Below, piece by piece: positions 22,895 through 31,580 of a stretch of 64,000 nt of DNA. Source of the DNA: Seminavis robusta (taxonomy: Eukaryota > Bacillariophyta > Bacillariophyceae > Naviculales > Naviculaceae); contig CAICTM010000132.1 of the NCBI GenBank assembly GCA_903772945.1, forward strand, positions 1-64,000. Reading direction: 5' to 3'. The notes under the pieces are model-generated. The model did no database searches, was not told the origin of the DNA, and saw only the letters and a list, made by a program, of their open reading frames with translations. The position numbers and the translations under genes were made by a program. Positions within the stretch are counted from its first letter, which is position 1. Every line of letters starts with the position of its first letter.

Positions 22895-23531
22895 GGTGAT
22901 ATTTTTCTTTAAATGAGTACCTGGAGTGTGTCGATCTCTTTTCCTTTCTCCTCGAGGAAAAAAAGTAAGTAGATCTTTCGAAGAAAACTTTGGGTCTCAA
23001 TTCGTAGAATGACAGACGACCCGGTAGCAATGATCGATGAGATGAGACTAAGCGTCTCAGTAACAATGAAAAGTAATGGACTGTATCGACTACCAGGTAC
23101 AGTGGAACACAAGACCCGTTAGCCCGTGATGAGATAGATAGATGATGATGACCACTGTGATTGTATTTGGCTCGGTACCAGCCAACCGGTATCTGTGCAT
23201 GGGATGAAAATAAATGCTTTGATTCGGCATTCGGCGTGTAAACCATTGGATCCAAACCAACTCGGCAAGTTCTTGCCACGTCGCCGCAGATAGTAATTTC
23301 TATTCTGGGCACAGTGGGGCGTACTAGTATCTACCGGTCACAGATGCCGTGATATTTACAACCAAGATCCATTCTCTTTATTAAGCAAGAGAAGAGTCAC
23401 TATAAATACTGAGTCTTGGTTGATGAAAACGCGTCAATGCATTCCTGTAAGTTATACAGGAGCTGTACCGTACTAGTAAGCGTTTTTGATCATTATTTTT
23501 AAATCCTCAGCGCAGCAACAATACTAGTGCT
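22895..23531. other. Upstream region of the methyltransferase gene
   Basis: No gene is seen. This is the probable promoter of the minus-strand methyltransferase at its left end and unassigned DNA up to the repeat element. A GATGAGATAGATAGATGATGATG-like microsatellite, quoted here as GATAGATAGATGATGATG, lies near 23130. Confidence 0.35.
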
Positions 23532-24218
23532 TTTAACGCTCGGAGTCCCAGAATCTGGGAGTGGGGTCTCCCAGATTTTGGGAGGATGACTCCCAAAATC
23601 TTGACTCCCAAAATCTGGGAGACTCCACTACTCCACTCCCAGATTCTGGGAGTCAGCCTGCGAACTCGATACCTCTACCAGTTCGCTGTACCTTTACTCT
23701 ATGTTTACTCTATCAAGATGATGCTATCTCTTCTACAGCGGCTACTCCTCTTAACAGAGGCTGCTACTCACCACCATGACAGGCTCCTCTTGTTTGGCTA
23801 GCGGCAGCGGCAGCGACAGCCGTTCGACGATCAGTCGTTCTGTTCGACTTCGGACGAATTCTTCTTCTTCTTCTTCTTCCATGGAGCGATCGATCGGAGC
23901 GACCATGACGCCTCCTCTTCCACGGAACGACGACGCACACATCTACCGTTAATGAAACAACAAGAGACTACTACTAATGCAACAAGCGGTTCAACAGAAC
24001 CTCCTTTGTATGTGCAGGCAGACTCATCAACCATCAACCGACAATTCAAAGGCATTGATTTTCCTGGAAGACAGGATATTCAGGTAGATGCGGGAATAAA
24101 ATAGAAATCTGACCCAATATTTACCACACCTACCAGTAGAGCCTCCCGGAATCTGGAAGTGGGGTCTCCCAGATTTTGGGAGTGGGGTCTCCCAGATTTT
24201 GGGACTCCGAGCGTTAAA
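23532..24218. mobile_element. Inverted-repeat element with CCCAGATTTTGGG units
   Basis: The ends are inverted copies. The left begins TTTAACGCTCGGAGTCCC at 23532, the right gives the same read back from 24218, and the first 30 bp differ at one position. CT flanks both ends (23530-23531 and 24219-24220), a possible two-base target duplication. Just inside both ends are repeated, self-complementary words of the form TCCCAGATTTTGGGA, at 23546-23650 and 24150-24205. The middle is unique sequence with a (CTT)n run near 23860-23880 and no convincing protein. It looks like a non-autonomous DNA element. Confidence 0.65.
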
Positions 24219-24239
24219 CTTTAGACTAGCTAGTCTAGA

Positions 24240-25310
24240 GTAGTACTTTAGTCAGACACATTCGGCTTTTTTTCAGCGTTCGTCTCCTGTTTCCTCAGTT
24301 TGCTCGCTACTTGGATCCTTATGACGAATACATGCACAACCGAATATTGTCAATCCAGCCATTGTAGCCAGTTACCGTAGAGTTACATCGATCCGTGACA
24401 GTAACGAACACACACTCAGGTTCCGCTTTACTGGCTACACTCCGTTACCGGTACCTTGCTTTGGATCCTTATGACGAATACATGCACAACCGATCATTGT
24501 CAATCCAGTCATCGTAGCCAGCTATCGTAGAGTTCATCGATCGGTGACAGTGGCAACAGTACCGAACACACTCAGGTTCGACTTTGCTCGCTGCACTCAG
24601 TTACCTCGCATTGGATCCTTATGACGAATACATGCACAAAACCGAATATTGTTAATCCAGCCATTGTAGCCGGCTACCGTATAGTTACATCGGCGACAGT
24701 GTCAACAGTACCGAACACACTCAGGTTCCGCTTTGCTGACTACACTCCGTTTCCGGTACCTTGCATTGGATCCTTATGACAAATACATGCACAACCGAAC
24801 ATTATCAATCCAGCCATTGTAGCCGGCTGTGGTATAGCTACATCGACGACAGTGGCAACAGTACCGAAAGTTCGGCTTTGCTCACTACGGTTACCGGTAC
24901 CTCGCATTATATCCTTATGACGAATACATGCACAACCGAATATTCTCAATCCAGCCATTGTAGCCAGTTACCGTACAGTTACATCAGCAACAGTGTCAAC
25001 AGTACCGAACACACTCAGGTTCGGCTTTGCTGGCTACACTCCGTTACCGGTACCTTGCTTTGGATCCTTATGACGAATACATGCACAACCGAACATTGTC
25101 AATCCCGCCATCGTAGCCAGCTATCGTAGAGTTCATCGATCGGTGACAGTGGCAACAGTACCGAACACACGCAGGTTCAACTTTGCTCGCTGCACTCGGT
25201 TACCTCGCATTGGATCCTTATGACGAATACATGCACAACGGAATATTGTCAATCCAGCCATTTTAGCCAGCTGCCGTATAGCTAGTGGCAACAGTACTTG
25301 ATTTGCGCAT
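24240..25310. repeat. 150-bp satellite array, about 7 monomers, alternating types
   Basis: The word GGATCCTTATGACGAATACA (with small variants) recurs at about 24313, 24463, 24613, 24768, 24909, 25062 and 25211, giving a period of 141-155 bp. The DNA just before each anchor alternates between a GGCTACACTCCGTTACCGG type (24463, 24768, 25062) and a CGCTGCACTC(A/G)GTTACCTCGC-like type (24613, 25211, with 24909 a variant). The array is thus a dimeric higher-order repeat of about 300 bp. No coding function is apparent. Confidence 0.8.
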
Positions 25311-25689
25311 ACAGGAAAATGGGTACCGACACAGGAATCACCACCAAAACAGTAGGAAATAACAAGAAGGGATGAATCTGGTAGGAGGATTCACTCTCTT
25401 GTGTGTGTGTTGTTGCCTCTTCCGGTGGCTGTTGCCTTTCAATGACTCGTCAACGATCTCCTCCGTTCAGGCTGCTGATAGGGCTTGAGTTAATATAGGC
25501 TCTTCCGTAACGGCAGCCTCTTCCTCTTGTTCTCCGGAGCGGTCGTTCGTTCGAAAAGAACTCGACAATGATAGTTCATCGGCCGTCAACAGTGCAGCAG
25601 AGAAAACAACAAATAGATATGAGTTTTGTTGTCTGTGCTCAACTGAAGAAAACCGGAGACTTACCATTGTTTTTCAATTGCATCAACTT
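25311..25689. other. Intergenic between two repeat arrays
   Basis: Nothing is recognised except a (TG)n run near 25400. Short frames here lack recognisable motifs. Confidence 0.35.
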
Positions 25690-26105
25690 GGCCGTCATGG
25701 GCCGAGAACTGATTGCCATCCCACGGTCCATAGGATTCAATGAGGGATGGCTTTCGAATCTGCACCAGAGAAGGACAGCTTGAGTGAGGCTTGGATAATA
25801 ATAGAGGTGCGATCGATCGATTCGAATAATTAAAACCAACTCACCTGTTGACGGCCGAGCTCGGAATTCTCTCCTGTTTACCATAGGAATTGAATGAGGG
25901 AGAGAAGCCAGCGCTGTACCTTCAATTAACACTCTTGATAATAGCCTTACCTCATTGCGATCCATTCGATTGATCGTTCCAACACCATTCTTGTCGGCTG
26001 AGCTTGGATTTCTCTCCTGTTTGCCATAGCAATTCAATGAGGGAGAGAAGTCAGTGCTGCACCTTCAACAATGGACTTGATAATTGGCTTACCTCATCCT
26101 AACAG
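25690..26105. repeat. Three diverged copies of a ~150-bp unit
   Basis: Anchors of the form TCAATGAGGGA or TGAATGAGGGA occur at 25737, 25891 and 26034, giving a period of 154 and 143 bp. Each is preceded by GGCCGAG or GGCTGAG plus a CTCTCCTGTTT-like stretch and followed by sequence ending in a CTTACCTCAT-like word. The second and third copies are close; the first is more diverged. Several copies contain minus-strand words that resemble 5' splice sites (GAGGTAAG), but no coherent spliced reading was found. Confidence 0.55.
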
Positions 26106-26317
26106 TACCGGAAGGTACTGGTACCGGTACATGTGCAGGCAATCAGTTTATCCTTAACCTTAGTAACTTCAACGGTTCTTTTATCCACGAATGGATCTAA
26201 ATCTTTCGAAAGGGAACTTGTTACTTAACGATACACATGACCGTTGATTCTGCAACTGAAGTGCGGGTACACTAATTTACACAGTAAACGCGAGCCAATC
26301 GATTTCAGAGTGCAACT

Positions 26318-26722
26318 GGACCTCTGTGGAAACTCGAGTCGTGCTACTTTTCGTCTCCTAAATCCTTTTGATCGTCTCCTATTTAATGGATTTCGTCTCC
26401 TAAAAATAGGAGACAAAACGGATCGTCTCCTAAATCTTTTGTCTCCTCTTAAAACGTCTCCTATTTTCAACGGATCGTCTCCTATTGTCAACGGATCGTC
26501 TCCTAAGTGTACCATGTAAACTGTATGGTATCGTCTCCTAAATCTTTCGGATCGTCTCCTATTTTGAAACGATCGTCTCCTAATTGGAATGTCTCCTACT
26601 GAATCGTCTCCTAAATATAGGAGACGATTGCTTTCGTCTCTTAGATCATTTCGATCGTCTCCTATTCCTCGGTGTATCGTCTCCTAAGTATTTTGCCACA
26701 AATGACGTTTCCACAGAGGTCC
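26318..26722. repeat. Symmetric inverted-repeat element with CGTCTCCTA array
   Basis: Perfect 16-bp inverted ends, GGACCTCTGTGGAAAC at 26318-26333 and its complement at 26707-26722, are centred on 26520. A central hairpin (TACCAT 26510-26515, ATGGTA 26525-26530) has the same centre. Sixteen copies of CGTCTCCTA or a close variant, all in one orientation, start at 26352, 26373, 26394, 26424, 26440, 26455, 26476, 26497, 26532, 26553, 26574, 26590, 26605, 26635, 26656 and 26678. The gaps (21,21,30,16,15,21,21,35,21,21,16,15,30,21,22) read almost the same backwards. Two inverted copies (26407 and 26618) also sit at matching intervals. No protein is encoded with confidence. Confidence 0.8.
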
Positions 26723-26753
26723 TGAGGGGGTAACCTAAAGGAGCGTCGTCTCA

Positions 26754-27185
26754 GGGTTACTCGGCATTTTGTCTATTTAAGGCTATTGTATCTGATTACA
26801 GAGTTTCCTAAATGTTCTATGCTCCTTTGTAAAGTGGCTTATGTCTCACAATGTCTACGGATGTCTCACAATGTCTCACAATGTCTACTAATGTCTCACA
26901 ATGTCTCACAATGTCGCACAATGTCTACTAATGTCTACCAATGTCTCACTTTGTCTACACAGTACAGTAAAACAGTACAAAAATGTCTCACTTTATCTAC
27001 GAATGTCTCACAATGTCTCACAATGTCTCACTTTGTCTACCAATGTCTACCAATGTATCACTTTGTCTACTAATGTCTCCTAATATCGCACAATGTCTAC
27101 TTTGTCTACTAACTGTGTGTAGACATTTACACTTAATCCCCAAAACACTTTCCCAAATTTAAACAGACAAAATGCCGAGTAACCC
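26754..27185. repeat. Inverted-repeat element with ATGTCTCACA decamer array
   Basis: Perfect 21-bp inverted ends lie at 26754-26774 and 27165-27185 (outer end GGGTTACTCGGCATTTTGTC). A CGTCTC word lies just outside each arm. Between them, 10-bp units of the form ATGTCTCACA, ATGTCTACTA or ATGTCTACCA run head to tail from 26841 to about 26958 and from about 26982 to 27110, in the same orientation in both halves. They are separated by a non-repeat spacer (ACAGTACAGTAAAACAGTAC) whose position, about 26970, is the midpoint of the element. The open frames across it are products of the 10-bp periodicity. Confidence 0.8.
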
Positions 27186-27524
27186 AGGAGACGTAATTTA
27201 GCTTGAAGAATGGATCTTGGGTGCGAACATCCCTAACCCCAAGAAAGATCCGATCGATGTACCCGTATCGCTAACGCTAAAAAAGATCGGATCAACATTT
27301 AAGTTTGCAAAGATCCATGGCACTCCCACCGCCAACAGCACAGTCTTTCCTTCTCCTGAAGGTTGCTGCTCTCCACAAGAGCGACGACTAGACTATCCAA
27401 TCGTACCGTATTGTAACCCATTGCTTATTACGGTACCTCTTGATTCGACCACCCCACCCCACTCCATTCCTATAACACGCTAACTAGCTAAGTAGCTAGC
27501 TATACTATCTATTCGTGTAATAGT
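27186..27524. other. Upstream region of the prenyltransferase gene
   Basis: Probable promoter and 5' UTR. A CTAGCTAAGTAGCTAGC palindrome-rich word lies at 27483-27500, close to the ATG. Nothing else is recognised. Confidence 0.35.
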
Positions 27525-28715
27525 ATGCACGGCCGCAAACGCACCGAGTACAAGCATCGATTTGCGGATCCGCAAGTGGCGGCGGGTCTGGCACAAAAGG
27601 CGCAGCAATGGTACGCACTGAGCGACAAGGCGCTTTCCCTTCGTGAAAATGACGACGCCAGCATGACACTGCCCTTGTTGGACAAGATGCTCCGCGTCAA
27701 TCCCGATCCCTTGCATTTGTGGAATATTCGGCGCAGTCAATTATTGTTGCAATCTGATAGCAATTGGCTCTCGACGGAACTGGCATTGACGGCGGCCGGT
27801 TTGGAACGGAATCCCAAAGCGTACGGGGCGTGGTTTCATCGCAAGTGGGTCTTACAGCGACAATCCATTACTACTCAAGTGTCTACTATGGAGTCGTTGC
27901 TGCAACAAGAATTGGCATTGACGGATCTCTTTCTCCAACGAGACGAACGCAACTTTCATTGTTGGAATTTTCGACGCTTTTTAGTAGGACTCGAGTTGCA
28001 GCTCTATGGCGGCACTACGGATCAAGACACTACTACGTTGGGAGATGGATCCTGGTGGATGACGACGACAACAACAGAGCAGGTCATTGGTCCACAAATT
28101 ACGGCGGCATCCAAGACGACTACGACAATCGACTCGAACAACACTACCAAAATCCATTCCATTCTCCAACGCGAATGGGATTTTACCCAAGGCAAAATTG
28201 TGTCCAATTTTTCCAATTTTTCCGCCTTTCATTATCGCTCCAAACTATTGTTGCTCTCTTCGTTTGGTGACGGAAATGGTTGGTCCCCCAAATTGGCATC
28301 CACCAGTACCCAGTCCGTCCAAGCCATGGCCGAGCAAGAATGGTCCTTGATGGAGAATATCATGTTTACCGAACCCGATGATCAGACCATTTGGTGGTAT
28401 CATCGATTCCTCCTTGATTTTGTCGTAACACAACAACAACAATCAGCAGCAGACTGGTACGTTCCGTGGTTGGCACGACAAGCCGAGACGTTGCAAGTAT
28501 TGGTCGAAGAAGACGATTCCGAACGTGGCTGTAAATGGGGTCTCCTGGGATGGCATTTGGTACTCTCGCGACTTGTTGCCAGTAGTGAGGAAAACAAGGA
28601 AGAACGCCACCAACAAATGGAGACCGTCCTCGATCGCCTCATTGAGGTTGATCCGGATCGGACCCAACGGTACCAGATTATGAAGAAACAAAAGCAACAA
28701 AAACCACAACCATAG
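27525..28715 (+). CDS. RABGGTA: Rab geranylgeranyltransferase alpha subunit
   Basis: A 396-residue single-exon protein beginning MHGRKR, the near-invariant start of this subunit. It carries the protein prenyltransferase alpha-repeat series: LHLWNIRR (63-70), AYGAWFHRKWVL (99-110), NFHCWNFRRFLV (143-154), NFSAFHYRSKLL (231-242) and QTIWWYHRFLL (287-297). With a beta subunit and Rab escort protein, the enzyme adds geranylgeranyl groups to C-terminal cysteines of Rab GTPases in the cytosol, so it supports vesicle traffic. A Thr-rich low-complexity insert of about 50 residues (160-210) lies between the third and fourth repeats. The length fits forms lacking the Ig-like and LRR domains of mammals. 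The beta subunit is not in the window. Confidence 0.92.
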   Translation: MHGRKRTEYKHRFADPQVAAGLAQKAQQWYALSDKALSLRENDDASMTLPLLDKMLRVNPDPLHLWNIRRSQLLLQSDSNWLSTELALTAAGLERNPKAYGAWFHRKWVLQRQSITTQVSTMESLLQQELALTDLFLQRDERNFHCWNFRRFLVGLELQLYGGTTDQDTTTLGDGSWWMTTTTTEQVIGPQITAASKTTTTIDSNNTTKIHSILQREWDFTQGKIVSNFSNFSAFHYRSKLLLLSSFGDGNGWSPKLASTSTQSVQAMAEQEWSLMENIMFTEPDDQTIWWYHRFLLDFVVTQQQQSAADWYVPWLARQAETLQVLVEEDDSERGCKWGLLGWHLVLSRLVASSEENKEERHQQMETVLDRLIEVDPDRTQRYQIMKKQKQQKPQP

Positions 28716-29313
28716 TTATAGTTTGATGGTAAAAGGAAAACTGCTTGGTTTTGTTAAACTTTTTAAAAACTAATCACAAGATTGATGATTCAATCTACAT
28801 GTATTGCAGATTTGACAAACCGAGATTTCGTCATCCAATGAAAGAAAACAGGGGGTGCAAGCATGCCTGCGACTTGCTTGGTAACGTTTCTGTGATGCTT
28901 AGCTACTGTAGCTTGGATGTGGGATGGGAAACTAGCCAGGGAGCTGCTATGCTGCGTAAGAGATGGATTATGTCGGTACTGTAGTATTATCACCCATCGC
29001 AGTCTGGGGACCCTGCTCAGAGTTTGCAAGGATAGCTGCACTTGGGAGGAGTGATACTTGTAGCGGTACTCTGCCCTCTACTTTACGGCTAGCTAGCTCC
29101 CGTAGTAGAGGTGTGGCCACATAAAAGCGTTTTGTGAGCAAACTGGATCCGATTGAGAAACCAATGCTGCGACAAAAATAGCTCACAATCATAATATAGG
29201 TACTCCAAGTTCCGACGGCAATCTCACGAGACACGACGCATAGTGCTGATTGTTGTTGCTGTCGCACATTCTTCTGTTGTCGCCCTTCCTCAAAACGACA
29301 CATCATACCCAAG
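28716..29313. other. Intergenic, upstream of the ankyrin/LRR-like gene
   Basis: No gene. A minus-strand frame overlaps the end of this region but has no recognisable motif and runs antisense to the next gene. CTAGCTAG-type words occur near 29090. Confidence 0.35.
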
Positions 29314-30861
29314 ATGAACCGTACCTGGGCGACGTCTGAGTTGCGCCACCTTTCGGACCTGCATGTGCTGGCCATTTCCAACGCTTCCTTGGAACTGGTT
29401 CAAGCTGCCTTTGATGCGGACCCAGAAGCCTTGACGGAGGCTGTAGTGGAGGATGCCTTCTGCTGTGGATCATCTGTTGAGATCCTACTTTTTCTGGCGG
29501 AAAAGGCCGCGTATGTTGGCAACATAGATATTTGTGAGATGTTGGCAAAACGATTCCTGGCAGACATACCCTTGCTCCAGTCGAGCCCCGCTAATGCAGC
29601 AGAAGTCACAGAGAAACTCAAGGAGCTGGTGCGCGCATTTCCAAGAGTACTTTCCGAGCAGGGCGAAACGTGTGCCTGTCCACTGGAAATTGTCCTATTC
29701 TCCACTGTATTCCCTCAAGATTTACTGGACTTCATGATAGAATTGTTACCAAGAATTGAACTTTTTTATGTCAGCGACAACTATATTTTGCCAGTGGATG
29801 ATGAACCCTTTCAGCAACAAAGGAGGACATCTCTTGATCCCCATTTCATGAAAAGCATTGGTGCAGTTTTTGGGAAGGTGGAAGAACTTCACATTCATCG
29901 CAATGATTGGAAGGCATCTGAGCTGTCACAGTTGCTGCCCTTGATCTGCCATAGCACCAACTCTATCAAAAAGTTGCATTTTGATATTTGTCCAACCCAG
30001 GAAGTTGCCAACACTTGGTCAGACCCAAACTTGATAGCTCCAGCAAAGAAAACACTGGAAGACAGCGGGGGAGATTGCTCTATCAAGGAGGTTTCAATAT
30101 CATTTTGTGGTGCTGACAAACCACCAGACTTTTCCATCCTGAGCTTGCTTTTGTACATGAAAAATCTCTGTCGGTTGGACATTCGCATTAGTGATACGTG
30201 GAGAGCCACCCAGGAACTGTGTGATTCTCTCCGTGATTTGCTGAAGCAGGGAAGACTTGGGGAACTCAATGTGGTTGCTGTCACTGGTAAGGACGGGCTG
30301 TTCTTGCCGCTACTAGATGCGGCTGATAAAAGTGATACCCTGGTTGACCTGAGGCTGCAGAAATTGCAGAGCCAAGCCGAAGTCGAACTATACCAGGATG
30401 CAATTCTCAGAATCCTTGATCACAACACTCAATTGGAGGATGCTTCGATCTGTAAGGATGACTGTGATTCAATGGAAGCACGAGTCAGCAATAAACTATG
30501 GTTCCTGGATCAGACCGAAGGCAACCATAAGCAAAGACTCATCGATTACAACACACTCTTGAATATTTGTGGGCGAGGAAAAGCCAAAGCAGAGGCTACA
30601 TGCCTCCAAGACTTGATTCACATGATATCTCCCCAGATTCTTTTGACGGAGATAGATTTTCTTGCTTTCACTAGCTACAGCAAGCAGGAGCTTATCACAA
30701 TGCTGCAATATGGGCTCCTCCAACAACAACCAGCTATGTGGTCACTGGTGCCAAAGGAAACAAAGCCAGCTTTGAAAAATGGCTCTAGTGGCAAGGAAGG
30801 CCCCCAGGAGCAGGAGGGTGGGGGCGCACGAAAGCGCAAGGCCAGTTGGGCCCCCCGATGA
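29314..30861 (+). CDS. Ankyrin/LRR-like diatom family protein (intact copy)
   Basis: A 515-residue single-exon protein with an ATG at 29314. The N-terminal 80 residues (SDLHVLAISNASLELVQAAF...VEILLFLAEKA) resemble two ankyrin-like repeats. The middle and C-terminal parts carry weak LRR-like strands (CSIKEVSISF, LCRLDIRIS, LGELNVVAV, LVDLRLQKLQ). The tail is basic (GGGARKRKASW). It is closely related along its whole length to the frameshifted copy at 5357-6950 and more distantly to the 542-residue protein at 10020-11746, which has an intron this gene lacks at the corresponding point. The lack of an intron in the 29314 and 5357 copies could reflect intron loss or gain. No signal peptide is seen. 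The function is unknown; the fold suggests protein binding. Confidence 0.75.
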   Translation: MNRTWATSELRHLSDLHVLAISNASLELVQAAFDADPEALTEAVVEDAFCCGSSVEILLFLAEKAAYVGNIDICEMLAKRFLADIPLLQSSPANAAEVTEKLKELVRAFPRVLSEQGETCACPLEIVLFSTVFPQDLLDFMIELLPRIELFYVSDNYILPVDDEPFQQQRRTSLDPHFMKSIGAVFGKVEELHIHRNDWKASELSQLLPLICHSTNSIKKLHFDICPTQEVANTWSDPNLIAPAKKTLEDSGGDCSIKEVSISFCGADKPPDFSILSLLLYMKNLCRLDIRISDTWRATQELCDSLRDLLKQGRLGELNVVAVTGKDGLFLPLLDAADKSDTLVDLRLQKLQSQAEVELYQDAILRILDHNTQLEDASICKDDCDSMEARVSNKLWFLDQTEGNHKQRLIDYNTLLNICGRGKAKAEATCLQDLIHMISPQILLTEIDFLAFTSYSKQELITMLQYGLLQQQPAMWSLVPKETKPALKNGSSGKEGPQEQEGGGARKRKASWAPR

Positions 30862-31580
30862 GTCTTGTTCATGGAGAGGATGTTGAAGGGCGCCAAGAAG
30901 GAATTGGGTTGTCATCTGTTGGCCTCTGATTGAATGTGGTGTGATAGAACCTTACCGGTAACGCACACGAAACTACTCAGGAGTAACGACAGTATAGTTT
31001 GTACTAGCTAGAGGTTTCCATCAGAGTGATACCGTAGTCTCCTTTCAAACACTACTCGATTGGAGGTGGGTTTGATCTGTAATGATGGTGTAACAGATAG
31101 CCCAATATTCTATTACACTTCCTGGAAGTTTTGCCCTCTCTTTTGCTGCCCTTCCAAATTCAAGGTCTCGCGTTCTTTCCCTTTCGTGAGAATTGGACCA
31201 AATTTCTCCTTTGAAGCTAGATAAAAATATATCTTATTTAATAGTAAAGGGTTATGGCTTCGCGAAATCTTTGACGAGCTCATTGAAAGCATGAATCGAA
31301 AGCGTGAATCGAATCGAGTGTTGGCGTGGGAGTTGACTGGATGCGACGAGAGCTGTGGGGAGTCCCAATATGGAGCTCCCAAACTTTAGAAGAAATGCGA
31401 TCGCTCTTGGAACATGCTAGCTGGACTCTTGACCTCCAAGAAGCCATGTGGGAGCCCATCCATAGTCCTGCTTCAAGTGCGAGTAACATCCTCCCCCCTC
31501 GCATCGATATCTGCTCACAAAACGAAAACAAAGCCAAAAGCAACAAAGCAACAAACCAAAACAAAACAAACTAATCAACC
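30862..31580. other. Intergenic, upstream of the Hint-domain gene
   Basis: No gene. It is AC-rich and A-rich just before the ATG at 31581 (AACAAAACAAAC-type), typical of a 5' UTR. No defined regulatory element is visible. Confidence 0.35.

Noticed and set aside
24761-25129. 122-codon plus-strand frame with repeated MTNTCTTEH wording
   Set aside because: It is produced by the 150-bp satellite, whose monomers happen to stay in frame. No start context or domain.
26225-26519. Open frames on both strands across the CGTCTCCTA array
   Set aside because: The 21-bp spacing equals seven codons, so frames stay open by periodicity on both strands. Not taken as genes.
26786-27083. Open frame with repeated VSQCLTMSHN wording
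   Set aside because: This is a translation of the 10-bp array; no evidence of a gene.
26340-27110. CRISPR-like array
   Set aside because: Repeats are only 9-10 bp and the spacing between them is far too short, with no cas genes and a eukaryotic context.
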